Part shown: piece after piece, positions 1 through 9,941 of the stretch | Position numbering within the stretch: position 1 is the stretch's first letter | How the letters are laid out: every line of letters begins with the position of its first letter | Source of the DNA: Agrostemma githago | Taxonomy: Eukaryota > Streptophyta > Magnoliopsida > Caryophyllales > Caryophyllaceae | DNA: 64,000 nucleotides | Assembly: GCA_958450325.1 (NCBI GenBank) | Contig: OY288243.1 | Location: 42,821,378-42,885,377 of the forward strand | Reading direction: 5' to 3' | Translations under genes and position numbers: made by a program | Notes under the pieces: model-generated | The model's input: only the letters and a program-made list of their open reading frames with translations | The model's database searches: none | Told to the model about the DNA's origin: nothing

Positions 1-715
1 TGGACATACGTGTTACTTCAACTCATAAATTGTGTTACTTTAACTCGTAAAGGAAGCTACTTCAACGTCAGCATCAAAAACCCTTTTCAATGTTACGTGT
101 TTGTGTTACTCTAACTAGATTTAGGTATTACTGTAACTCATAACGTGTCTTACTTCAATGTCATGTCTGCTTCAACATAAAACGAAACAATAATATCAGT
201 GAAACAATAATATCAATGAACAATTGTTATTAATCAGAGATTAACCAAATGAATAATATTCCACCTTTTCCAGCGTTGTCCTGTGCGTTTGCTTCTTTGC
301 CAATACCACCTTCACAAAATTGAACAGCGTTACACCCATGCAAATAATGTGTTACTTCAATTCCTAAGTTGTGTTACTCTAACGAGTATAATACGTTACT
401 TTAACATCATCATCAAAACCCTTTTTAGGACGTTCATTTGTGTTACTGTAATTACAATTAAGTGTTACTTTAACTCAGAAGATATGTTACTTCAACGACG
501 TTTCTCCGTTAATTGAATGTGTTACCTCAATTCATAAGTTGTGTTACTGTAATTGCAAATAGTGTGTTACTTCAATTCCTAAGTTGTGTTACTCTAACGA
601 GTACAATACGCTACTTTAACATCATCATCAAAACCCTTTTTAGGATGTTCATTTGAGTTACTGTAATTGCAATTAAGTGTTACTTTAACTCAGAAGGTGT
701 GTTACAAAACAATAG
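1..715. repeat. Degenerate TGTTACTTCAACTC repeat field
   Basis: The string TGTTAC followed by TTTAACT, TTCAACT or TGTAATT recurs about every 20-40 bases, usually followed by CATAA or CTAA. A block of roughly 200 bases appears twice (about 345-480 and 555-690) with few changes. The reverse complement of the same motif fills 3110-4420 in the right copy. It looks like a degenerate internal minisatellite of the host element rather than a coding region. Confidence 0.6.
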
Positions 716-1280
716 TATCAGTGAATATCATGGAAAACCTAAATAAGAAACATAAAACCCTGGAATCTATAAAGATCGAGAGAGCAACTAACCATTGATA
801 CGAAACTCTGATGAATGAAATGACAATGAAAGCAACGTGAACATGAAAATTGATGTTAAAAAATAACGCAAATTGAATCAAATCGTATCCATGAATAAAA
901 CTTGAATCAAAACGTGAAAGAAATATTGAAACACACCATTGTTATGCTCGATCAATTTCTTATCAACAGTTGATGAAGATGATGCTGTCATTGAATCCAT
1001 TGTAACGGGATTTCGAGCACGGAATTGATTGAATGAATGAATGAACGTGACGAATAAAGGTTTTTTTTTTCAGGTTTGAATGAACGTGAGTGATGAATGA
1101 ACGTGATCAAGGGATTTATTGTTTCCTAAATTCATGGGAGGTGTTTTAGGAACGTATATCTTTTTTTTTAATGCAAATACTAGGATGCATCTTGTCCATC
1201 CATCCTCATCCCATCCAATGGATGGGATGAGGACTTAGGGACTCATATAGAGTTAAGGACTCATAAGAACCTTACTCTAT
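1..1280 (-). mobile_element. Partial TIR element, left copy (truncated by window edge)
   Basis: This stretch is an inverted copy of the element at 2559-5241. Its outer end (about 1195-1280, finishing in CTTACTCTAT) matches the reverse complement of 2559-2655, and the similarity continues inward: a block around 940-1015 pairs with 2830-2920, and 280-310 pairs with 3290-3355. The two copies therefore lie head to head with their terminal repeats facing each other. The inner end is cut off by the start of the window. No coding region is visible; the 77-codon open frame at 283-516 lies within the TAACA repeat field and is not credible. The family is uncertain, but the FAR1-like domain in the right copy suggests a MULE/FAR1-related element. 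Confidence 0.6.
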
Positions 1281-1368
1281 ATATATACATATATATATAT
1301 AGGCGGGTTCCGGTGAGACCGGGTAACTCCTTACACCCATTGAGGCACAATCTAGACCATTTGATTAA

Positions 1369-1840
1369 GATGAAACATACATCCAAATAAGTGTTATATA
1401 CACTAAAAACTCATTATATACGTTATTATACTAACTCTATATATACACACTTAAGAACTCAATATATACAGTAAAATAATTGTTATACACACTCAAATAG
1501 TTATTATGTACACAAATTAATCAACAATGGAACATACATCAAAATAACTGTTATATACACTAAAAAAACTCATTATATACGCTATTAAACTCACTGCATA
1601 TATACACTTAAGAACTCAATACATACGCTAAATAATTGTTATATACACCCAAATAATTAATATGTACATCAGTTAATCAACAATGAAACATACATACATC
1701 AAAATAACTGTTATATACACTAAAAAACTCATTATATACGCTATTAAAATCACTACATATACACTTAAAAACTCAATATACACAGTAAAATAGTTATTGT
1801 TATATACACTCAAATGGTTACAATGTACACCAATTAATCA
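1369..1840. repeat. Three tandem copies of a unit of about 157 bp
   Basis: Units begin near 1369, 1529 and 1685, each starting with (G)AAACATACATC and ending with the string TTAATCAAC. Each contains the blocks GTTATATACACTAAAAA and ACTCATTATATACG. The third unit has an extra CATA and runs out near 1840. They are AT-rich and non-coding. Confidence 0.8.
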
Positions 1841-1959
1841 ACATATATATACTGAAATAATTGTCATATGTACTTAATTATTTGATATAGTTGAATTTTA
1901 TATACCCTAAAACAGTTATTATGTACACTGAAATTGTTTTTATATATAAACCAAATTTA

Positions 1960-2225
1960 TTTTAATATTAAAAAAATGTTTTTTTTTTCGGCATTTGTTT
2001 TTTTGGATTTTTTTCTTTTGGGAAAAATAAATGTCCGACAAAAAATGTTTTTTGGGGGGAAAAATTTGTTTTTATTTTTTCGAGGAAAAAAATTGTGTTT
2101 TTTTTTTCGGAAAAATAAAATGTTTTTTTTTGGAAAAAAAAATTTGAATTTTATCTTTTTTTGTGGAATTTTTTTTTCGGATTTTTTTTTTCTGAATTTT
2201 TTTTTTCCCCGGGAAAAAAGTTTAT
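1960..2225. repeat. Poly-T/poly-A low-complexity tract
   Basis: Runs of 6-10 T alternate with GGAAAAA and CGGAAAAA strings. The resulting 107-codon open frame is almost entirely Phe, Lys and Leu and is a product of base composition, not a gene. Confidence 0.85.
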
Positions 2226-2318
2226 GTATGAGTTTTTGTTTTAATCTTGGCCTTTAATTTGATTTTAATCTAATGGTTGAGATTGTGCCTCAATGGGTGC
2301 GGCGAGTTGAGCTGCCTC

Positions 2319-2522
2319 TAGGGGTGTTCAAAAAGTGATCCAGAGTGGCAAACCCGACCGACCCAGACTGGACCACGTACTGGTTCGGTCCGCGGGTCTC
2401 CAAAACTTGGTTGCCGGTCCGGTCGACACTTAAAAAAATATAAAAATCAAATTTAGTGTATTTTTCCGGTACGGTCCGGTTCAGTCTGGTCCGATCCGGG
2501 TTTGGACCGGTGAACACCCCTA
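2319..2522. mobile_element. hAT-type MITE, 204 bp, with 8-bp target duplication
   Basis: The ends are perfect 12-bp inverted repeats (TAGGGGTGTTCA). They are flanked by an exact 8-bp duplication, GCTGCCTC, at 2311-2318 and 2523-2530; 8 bp is the hAT signature. The interior is rich in GGACCGG/CCGGTCC motifs and has no coding capacity. It inserted into the right terminal region of the element at 1303-2541. A diverged relative in the opposite orientation lies at 7089-7383. Confidence 0.9.
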
Positions 2523-3614
2523 GCTGCCTCAAAGGATCCTAGATCTATATATATACATAGAGTAAGACTCTTATGAATCCTCTCTATATGAGTCCCTAAG
2601 TCCTCATCCCATCCATTGGATGGGATGAAGATGGATGGACAAGATGCATCCTAATATTTGTATTAGAAAAGAGAGAGAGATTTAGCATCCTAAAATAACT
2701 CCCATGATTTTAGGAAACAATAACTCCCATAATCACGTTCATTCCCCATTCATTCATTCATTCACGTTACACGTTCATCAAAACCTAAAAAAAATGCTCC
2801 CATCATCACATTCATTCAATAAAATCTTTTCTTGAAATCCCGTTACTATGGATACAATGATCGCGACATCTTCATCAACTGTTGATAAACAATTTATCGA
2901 GTATAACAATGGTGAGTTTCGATATTGCTTTCATGTTTTGCGTCAATTTTCATGTTGATATTGCTTTCATGGTCGTTTCATTCATCATAGATTCATATCA
3001 ATGGTTAATTGGTCTCTTGTTAGTATAGATTCCAGAGTTTTATGTTTGTTATTTAGGTTTTCCGTAATCTCCATTGATACTATTGTTTTGTTGTCTATTG
3101 AACCAGACACGGCGTTGAAGTAACATACGTTCTAAGTTACAGTAACACTTAATTGTAATTAGAGTAACACACACTGAACGTTGAGAAAAGGTTTTTGACG
3201 ATGATGTTAGAGTAACGAACTGTACGAGTTAGAGTAAGTCAACTTATGAGTTGAAGTAACACATTGGTTGCATGAGCGTAACGTTGTTTAATTTTGTGCC
3301 GGTGGAATTGGCAAAGATGCAAATGCATAGGACAACACTGGAAAGGTGGAATTTTATTCATTTGAATAATCATAGATTCATATCAATGGTTTTTTGATTT
3401 GATTAATCATAGATTAAGCAGACACGACGTTGAAGTAATATACGTTCTAAGTTACAGTAACACCTTATTTTAATTAGAGTGACACACACTGAACATTGAA
3501 AGGTTTTTGGCGCTGATGTTGAAGTAACTTGCTTTACGAGTTAGAGTAACAAAACTTATGAGTTAAAGTAACACATATGTTCCATGGGCGTAACGTTGTT
3601 TATTTTTTTTGCAG

Positions 3615-3787
3615 GTAGCATTGGCTAAGAAGCAAATGCACAAGAATGGCGCAAAGATGTGGGTGATGCATTCACTCCGTATATGGGGCAAGTATTCAGA
3701 ATAATCGATGAGGCGGTGGAATTTTATAAAATCTACGCGCTGGCTTGCGGATTCGAAGTTGTTTTTTTTGTGGGTTTACAAGAATAA
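3615..3787 (+). pseudogene. FAR1-like DNA-binding domain fragment
   Basis: Downstream of a splice-acceptor-like TTTTTTTTGCAG (ending 3614), the frame through 3641-3787 reads QEWRKDVGDAFTPYMGQVF, then a stretch containing EAVEFYKIYALACGFEV, and ends at TAA 3785-3787. The spacing Pro...Gly.. Phe....Glu-Ala..Phe-Tyr..Tyr-Ala...Gly-Phe is the hallmark of the start of the FAR1/FHY3 DNA-binding domain, a MULE-derived zinc-binding fold used by plant transcription factors and MULE transposases. Only about 50 residues are present; the zinc-ligand half and any transposase core are missing, and the last residues before the stop do not match the family. I read it as an eroded exon of the element's own protein, or a captured one. 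Confidence 0.6.
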
Positions 3788-3923
3788 CTGATTTTTTACA
3801 TATTTTTTACACATAATGATGTGCAACGTTGCAATTAACTCTATATTTATTTAATACATGTGTTGTTGGTTAGAGTAACATCTCAGATGTATTGGAGTAA
3901 CATCATTCGTTCCTTAAAGTAAC

Positions 3924-3925
<2 letters not shown>

Positions 3926-3954
<29 letters not shown>
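3926..3954. repeat. (AT)n microsatellite
   Basis: About 14 uninterrupted AT dinucleotides, within the AGTAACA repeat field. Confidence 0.95.
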
Positions 3955-3956
<2 letters not shown>

Positions 3957-5239
3957 GCATAAAAGTAACTGAGGATATTAGCATTGTTTACCATTCATTC
4001 TTAGATTAACCACAACCATTCCTTATAGTAACATGATTTGTTCGTTAAAGTAACAGATACACTGCGTTAGAGTAACACATATTGATGATGAAACCAACAT
4101 TATAATGCGGGTTAACAACCTTCTTTCTTAGGTTAGAACCATTTATTACCAAAGTAACAACATTCGTTCCTTGAAGTAACATATATAATGCGTCAGAGTA
4201 ACTGATGAAAACAACGTTGTTTAACCACCATTATGAAAATACCATCATATTCATCACTTAGAGTAACATCATTTAATCGTTAAAGTAACAGCTACAATGT
4301 GTCGCTGTAACACACTGATTATGAGACCAGATTTGTATCGTAGGTTAACATCATTCACTCTCATAGTAACACCAGTCGTTCCTTAGAGTAACAGGAACAC
4401 TTAGTCAGTGTAACAGAATTTAACAGCATTATTCCATTAGTGATAATCAAAATACCAATGGATATAAAAAGTATCAAAAGGATACAAAGCAATATTCGTA
4501 ATTAGAAAAAAGATAGACATAATTCATTAGAGACATTAATTTTTTTCGACCCTTGGTTGACTTGCTCTTGGGACCATCGATGATTTTTTGCCTCGCTTCC
4601 ACATACTTGTCTACGTTATCCATCAACCAGCAAACTCCATGTCAAGCAAAATCCATGTTACGCAAATTCTGAATTGCAGAATAACAGATGAATAATTAAT
4701 TGAATTGAATTCAATGTAAGTCGAATACCAAGATGACAATATACAACCACTAATTAGCACACAAAAAGGTTAAAAATCTTAAAATTTTGTAAACCCTAAT
4801 CAAAGAAAGATGATTGAAGCGTACCTTGAGTATAGTTGAAGGGATTGAACTGAATATGACTGCAATAATTTTTGAATTTCGAAGCTTGTGAGGAAGAAAT
4901 TTTGAAGCTTATGAAGGTGACGGTTGTTGAATATGACGATTAAAAATTATGAAGAGGAAATAATTATGAAGATGAAGGGTGAAAGGTTGTACAGTAGTTG
5001 GGCGGGTGAGTTTTGAATGAAAATTTCTTGATTGTGAGGTAATGTGTATGAGAGGAGAGAGGAAGGTTCAGTAGAGAGAATTAAGGGAAGAGAGAGATTT
5101 CATATATTTTTATCATATATGGCAGTTACTTCTTTTATTACTAAAATCAATCACCACCATCCATCTCCCTCTAAATCAATGGTTGTAATTAGGACTTACG
5201 GACTCAAAGATGAAAAGAGGACTCACTTGATCCTTACTC

Positions 5240-5241
<2 letters not shown>

Positions 5242-5277
<36 letters not shown>

Positions 5278-5280
5278 TAC
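5242..5280. repeat. (AC)n microsatellite
   Basis: About 15 CA dinucleotides followed by CATACATAC. It lies between the end of the TIR element at 5241 and the MITE beginning at 5281, and makes an open frame with a poly-His/Thr tail that is not coding. Confidence 0.95.
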
Positions 5281-5524
5281 AGAGGTAGGTTCAAATAAGG
5301 TCAACAATTTTTTTAAGTCTATATTAAAGTTACAGATGACATACGATAAAGTTGCATTTGTTAAAAATTGATATGTAACTATAACATTCAGCACTTTTAT
5401 CATTTCAAGTGATAAAGTGCAACTTTATCACTCATCTCGTGTAACGTTAAGCACTTTTTGTGTAACTTTAGCACTGGAACTTATGAACTTAAAAAAGTTG
5501 TTGACCTTATTTGAACCTACCTCT
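5281..5524. mobile_element. MITE with long TIRs, 244 bp
   Basis: The ends are near-perfect inverted repeats of about 35 bp starting AGAGGTAGGTTCAAATAAGG. The flanks show ATACATAC at 5273-5280 and 5525-5532, consistent with an 8-bp target duplication, although the surrounding CATA repeat makes that call soft. The interior is AT-rich with repeated AACTTTATCAC/AAGTGATAAAGT stretches. No coding capacity. A hAT affiliation fits an 8-bp duplication but is not proven. Confidence 0.8.
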
Positions 5525-5532
5525 ATACATAC

Positions 5533-6202
5533 ATATATATATATACACACACACACACATATATTTCTTTATTTTATACATGTATATAGAACTAAGTTAA
5601 TCAGCTATCGGGATCGTCTCAAATTAAACAATTGAAGATCACGCGCCCGCGAGGGATGAAGGTCAATTAGGTCATCAACTTCTTTTAGGAGCTGAAGCAA
5701 GATACCAATGCAATTTCTTGAGCTTGGTTATGACAACATTCGTATGTTAAGTGTTTTGTGGTGTAGTTATATGGTTTAAACGCCATACTATGCTAACTTG
5801 GTTACTTTGGTTGCATGATATAAAATCGACGTATTTAAATTATTAACTAGAATAGAATTGACAACAATAACGTGGATCAAGTGTTCAAAACACTCATCTA
5901 ATCTCGATTTTGAAATTGTCTTTATTTTTGTTTACCACTTTTTTTCGTTTCAAAATCATGTCTATTTACTAATCCCTCATCTTTCCTACAATTCAACATA
6001 TAAATTCTTCCTAAAAATATATGTTTTCTTCATTTGAATTAATGTGTTATAAATTCTTGTACCATGATTTTCTCATTGTCATTGTACTTCAACAATCTCG
6101 CTTCATACTTGAACTTTTCTTCCTCTTTCCAAAATCACTTCAGTTTATTATTTTTCTTTCATTTCATTATAATAAAATTAGAATCTTCTAATCCGTACTA
6201 CT
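5533..6202. other. AT-rich spacer, nothing recognised
   Basis: Short TA and CA runs lie at 5533-5560. The rest is unique AT-rich sequence with no supported gene or element; open frames here are short and lack codon structure. Confidence 0.6.
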
Positions 6203-6529
6203 GTTTTTAATTAGGGACTACTCATCGTCGTCGGCGATTTACTTAACGTTGTCGGCAAATATGATAGTAAATAACCGAATCGCCATCTGTCTAATTACTA
6301 ACTAAACAAAATCTAAATTAAACTAACTAAATTATATTTAACCTAACTACTATTATATTATGACGATTTACTAACTAAATTAACCTAATTACTATTATTT
6401 AACCTACCACTATTTAACCTACCACTATTAAACGCGGTGTAATTTCATTGGTTATCGCGGAAAAAGAAAAGACAGTCGTGAAAGACTTTTCGGTATAGAC
6501 GTGAAAGACAGCCCGGGAATAGCCCATAG

Positions 6530-6692
6530 GCGTTGCATTTTTATAACCGTTCCCAAGCATAGGCGTTGAAATGTAACGTCTGATTTTACGTGTAGGCGTT
6601 GAAATTTAACTTCTACGCCTAAGCGTAGACTTCGAATTTTAACGTCCATGCCCAGGCGTAGACTTCGAGTTTTAACGTCTATGCCCAGGCGT
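6530..6692. repeat. CTATGCCCAGGCGTAG minisatellite, first segment
   Basis: Units of about 33 bp read roughly ACTTCGAGTTTTAACGTC followed by TATGCCCAGGCGTAG. They occur here, at 11600-11752 and at 31713-31835. The CACTA insertion at 6696 and the Tat solo LTR at 11753 each landed in a unit, which splits one array over 25 kb. The TATGCCCAGGCGTA core is close to palindromic. It lies upstream of the MULE transposase gene. Confidence 0.85.
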
Positions 6693-7088
6693 AGACACTA
6701 GTAGAAAAAAGCTCATTTGCGGCTCCTCATTTGCGACATCTTAGCCAAATAGCAGCAAATAATATTACTTCTAAATTTTCACCCATCTTATTGTAAGCAA
6801 CAAATAAAGAGTCTTCACCAATTTAGGGATTATTTAGTATATTATTAAAATAAAACAAAAAAAATTGGCACTCTTTCATCCAAGCCGTACCCCTGACTTA
6901 ATGTATAATAGAAATATTTTTTTTAATTTATCTATTTTCTGACGGGTAACGGATTTGGGAGTGTTTTGACCAAAAATATTCGGGTTATTAATTATCAAGT
7001 CGGGTTAGCTTTTGATTTTTGTCATTCTCGGGCGGGTTTTTTCGGTTTTTTATTCCAACGGTTTCAGGTCGGGTTTTTGTGTCGAGTC

Positions 7089-7383
7089 TAGGGGTGTCAC
7101 CGGTCCAAACTCGGACTGGACCGGACCGGCTTGACCCGTGGACCGGCAACCCAAAAAATCCAAACCCGCGGACCGGACCGGTTAACAAAGATCTCGGACC
7201 GGACCGGACCGGACTCTCTTAAGACCAGACCGGACCGCAAAATACACTAAATTTGATTAATTTTTTTAAGTGTGGACCGGACCCGACCGCGGACCGGCAA
7301 CCAAGTTTTTGGAGACCCGCGGACCAGACTGGTATGTAGCCGGACCGGACCGTACGGTCCGGGTCACTTTTTAAACACCCTTA
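7089..7383. mobile_element. hAT-like MITE, diverged relative of 2319-2522
   Basis: It begins TAGGGGTGTCACCGG and ends in AACACCCTTA, with an interior of GGACCGG/ACCGG repeats and the same block (...AATACACTAAATTTGATTAA... then GGAGACCCGCGGACC) seen in inverse order at 2395-2470. The ends are less perfect than in the first copy, and no clean 8-bp duplication is visible. It is nested in the CACTA element. Two 66-67 codon frames across it, one on each strand, are products of the CCGG repeat. Confidence 0.7.
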
Positions 7384-7619
7384 TCCGGACCAATTTTTGA
7401 CCGGTCTAATATTACCGTAAGTTTAAATTAAGTTCTAAAAATTATGTGCTCTTAGTTGGATAGAAATTAAACACCTAAATTGTTCTTATTCTTTGGCTCT
7501 TAGTGATTCGTGATTCTTCCTTGTTCTTTCCTTTGGCAAAAAAAAAAAAAAAAAGATAATTGTTCTTATTAGTGGCAGGAAAAAAAAATTAAATAAATAA
7601 ATTAAACACCTAAACTAGA

Positions 7620-7806
7620 GTCATCTCCCTCATACCCTGACTCCTTCGTCGTTCTTCACCATCTCTCCCTCTCTCACATCCTCTCAATTAGGGTTTAGGT
7701 TTTCTTCCATCAGTATACTCAATTTTTCTTCATTTCAACATCCTTTCAACTGGAATCATTCAACATTCTTCATTTCAGCAGTCGTTTTACTTCAACTGGA
7801 ATCAAG
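7620..7806 (+). promoter_or_regulatory. CT-rich leader-like stretch ending in a splice donor
   Basis: A pyrimidine-rich block (CATCTCCCTC, CCATCTCTCCCTCTCTC) is followed by TTAGGGTTTAGG, a telo-box-like string common in plant 5' leaders, then by CAACTGGAATCAAG with GTAACA directly after it, a plausible exon end. It lies 1.8 kb upstream of the coding remnants of the CACTA gene. This is inference from base composition only. Confidence 0.35.
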
Positions 7807-8384
7807 GTAACAACTTTTCGTCCATCAATTGAATTTAAACCGTGTCTTCTGTTCTTCGTTAACCTGCCCATTTTTCTTCGAATTTGAACCGCATCTTCTC
7901 AGTTCTTGGTGTTAATTTTCTCTCCATAACCTTGCCTGTCTTCTCAGTTCTTGGCGTCTTCCCACTACTAAGAAAAGAATCATCAACTTACCTGCCAACT
8001 TTTCATTTTCAATCACTAAGAAAACCAAAGTGAACCTTTTGCCTGCCAACTCTTATGTATTCTTCCGCTTGATTCTTTTGATTTTTACAAACGCCAATTC
8101 AAAATGAAAATAATTGTCACGGTTTTAATTTTAAGATGATAATAAGACTATAAGAGTGGTGAAGCTTTGTAAGGATCAAGGCGGTGATAGTAATTATCAT
8201 TAGGAAGAAGATGAATTAGGTCACTTCACCAAAAAAAAGATGAATTAGGGTCATAATTTTAATTTAATTTCAGTTTCAACTTCCCGGTAATATCAAGAGA
8301 CCATAGGACGACAGGACGTGACAGTTGTAGCAAGGGAGAAGTTATTGGGTATCCAACTATCCACTATCCCATACACGTAAGAAT

Positions 8385-8645
8385 TTTATGAATTTTAAGA
8401 CACCATGTATGATAAATAAGTGTTTTATTATATTAAGAAACCAGTTATATATGCTAAGTGGTGTTTTATCAACAACTTTAAGAGACCGGTAATAAACCAT
8501 AAATGATCTTTTATATTAAGAGACCGGTTAGACAATTAAACGGGTGTGTTATCAATGATTTTAAGAGACTAGTTATAATAAATAAATGATTTCCTATGTT
8601 AAAAGACCGGTTAAACAACCCAAGCGGTGTGTTATGTGTGGTTCC
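8385..8645. repeat. Short tandem repeat inside the CACTA element
   Basis: A unit of about 55-60 bp built on TTAAGAGACCGGTTA, then AAACGGGTGTGTTATCA or ATAAATAAATGATTT, recurs about four times with variation. The alternating halves suggest a higher-order unit of about 112 bp. No coding potential. Confidence 0.65.
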
Positions 8646-9606
8646 TTAGAGCATTTATGTAGTAGTGTACTGTAGTATGTGAAAAATTTCAGCTCAGATA
8701 TGTTTATTGGAGTTTCTATAGTGGTTTTTTTAGTCCATTGTTGTATTGTTTGTAGTGCTTAACTGTTTAAGCTAAGGGTCATATTTTATTGGAGGTAAAA
8801 CTTGCATAAAATAACTTATTTAGATCATTTTATATGAGATTTTTTGTTAAGAAAAAGGTTCACGGTTAATAATACGGAGTAACTTTTTTATATAGATATA
8901 TTAATGTGAGATGATGAACTTAGTTTCAGTAAATGCTAGGAGTTCAATTTATGTTAGGTTGTCATGTACTGTTACATAGCACTCTGGGCCATGGCCTGTT
9001 CCCGCCTACCTATAGGTCCGTCCCTAAGTCAAATATAATAAGTGGGGTTTGTGGGATGTATATAAACATAAAACATAACCTATAAGTATATAAAGTAATC
9101 CACTTTTTAAAACGGTCTCAAAATGGTTGCAACTGAAGTTTTGTGATCGTTCTTTTATTTGGTCGCAACACTAGGTCGCATTGAGAGTAATTTTTTGTAG
9201 TGAACCCTACTTCTAGCATAATTAGAGAACTAGTACGTATTAAGGAGTTGAAATATATACACTATACAATACTGCGTATTAAGGAGGTGTATATCACCAA
9301 TTAAAAGGCTAGATAAGTGGCTAGAATAACAATTTCCATTAGTAAACTAGCACTGGCGTATATCACCAATTAAAAGCAATGATCTGTCACGTAAAAACGA
9401 ATAGATATGTAGCCGATTCTTTTTCCTTCTATTTCAGTGACTATTTTTCTATGTCTAACATATCTTAATATCCTTTTTTTGTTCCTAGTTGTGCAATTCC
9501 ATGAACCACCCAACATGGTTAAGTAATGTTGATGATGATTAGTAAATAGAAAAAATATTTTCATTTAAGGACCTAATTGGTTTATTTGTAGTGTGTTATA
9601 CATGTT

Positions 9607-9865
9607 ATGGACCGAAATTGGATGTATGGTAAACGTAACTCACCCGAGTTTAAGAAGGGAGTGGAGGAATTTTGTAGATTTTGTAGACACTTGTCGATAC
9701 AATGTCCGACGAAGAGTCTTTTACAATCTACTTTGATGGCAACACCCCACTATTCTATTATAATGAGGAAGGAAAGGCAGAAGTACACCAAGATGACCTA
9801 AAAATTTTTCTTAAAGGGATTGAACTGAATATTCCGATCATGCAGATATTGATGAGGTTTAATTT
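9607..9865 (+). pseudogene. CACTA protein start: transposase-associated N-terminus joined to Ulp1-gene exon
   Basis: The frame starts MDRNWMYGKRNSPEFKKGVE and continues EEFCRFC. This is the start typical of plant CACTA Tnp2-type proteins (transposase-associated domain). After about residue 27 the original frame loses similarity, and another frame (about 9690-9865) reads DEESFTIYFDGNTPLFYYNE and onward, which looks coding and resembles the region before the Ulp1 domain. An internal deletion or rearrangement has therefore fused the start of the transposase gene to the protease gene. The following sequence (GTTTAATTTTGCG) may hold the exon end. Confidence 0.6.
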
Positions 9866-9941
9866 TGCGAAACCTTTATAATTCTCTGTTTATTCATTAT
9901 TTTTTCTAGTGTTAGATTATAATGTTTAATGTTTCTGTAGG

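Larger units (their letters stand above)
1303..2541. mobile_element. TIR element (about 1.0 kb plus a nested hAT MITE)
   Basis: The left end (about 1303-1375) and right end (about 2250-2541, ignoring the nested insert at 2319-2522) are inverted repeats; the shared core is ACCCATTGAGGCACAATCT. The outermost 30 bases are more diverged (roughly 70 per cent by eye). The element sits in a TA-rich microsatellite between two head-to-head TIR elements. Inside it are three direct repeats and a T/A homopolymer tract. No coding sequence is supported. The superfamily is not determined, because the target duplication is lost in the TA repeat. Confidence 0.55.
3113..4420. repeat. Degenerate AGAGTAACA/GAAGTAACA repeat field
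   Basis: The heptamer AGTAACA (with TAGAG, TTAA or TGAA before it) recurs dozens of times, often followed by short unrelated spacers, and is the reverse complement of the 1-715 field. A (TA)n microsatellite interrupts it at 3926-3954. The FAR1-like fragment also sits inside the field, so the repeats flank coding sequence on both sides. Confidence 0.6.
2559..5241 (+). mobile_element. TIR element with FAR1-like fragment and TAACA repeats
   Basis: The left end (AGAGTAAGACTC...) and right end (...GATCCTTACTCT) are inverted repeats, and the AGTCC(C/G)TAAGTCCT block just inside also matches in inverted form (2580-2612 against 5190-5205). The interior holds a field of AGTAACA repeats (3110-4420), an exon-like stretch with a FAR1-type domain (3615-3787) and, on the minus strand near 4540-4625, a lysine-rich open stretch that looks coding but is not identified. 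The outer flanks are TA and CA microsatellites, so no target duplication can be read. A MULE/FAR1 affiliation is inferred from the domain only. Confidence 0.6.

Noticed and set aside
1934..2257. 107-codon Phe/Lys-rich frame
   Set aside because: Homopolymer T/A tract; no codon structure.
6988..7222. Overlapping 66-67 codon frames on both strands
   Set aside because: Produced by the CCGGACCGG repeats of the hAT-like MITE.
9289..9376. Direct repeats GTATATCACCAATTAAAAG around 50 bp, considered as a target duplication of a tiny insertion
   Set aside because: The enclosed sequence has no terminal repeats or tail; a simple local duplication explains it.
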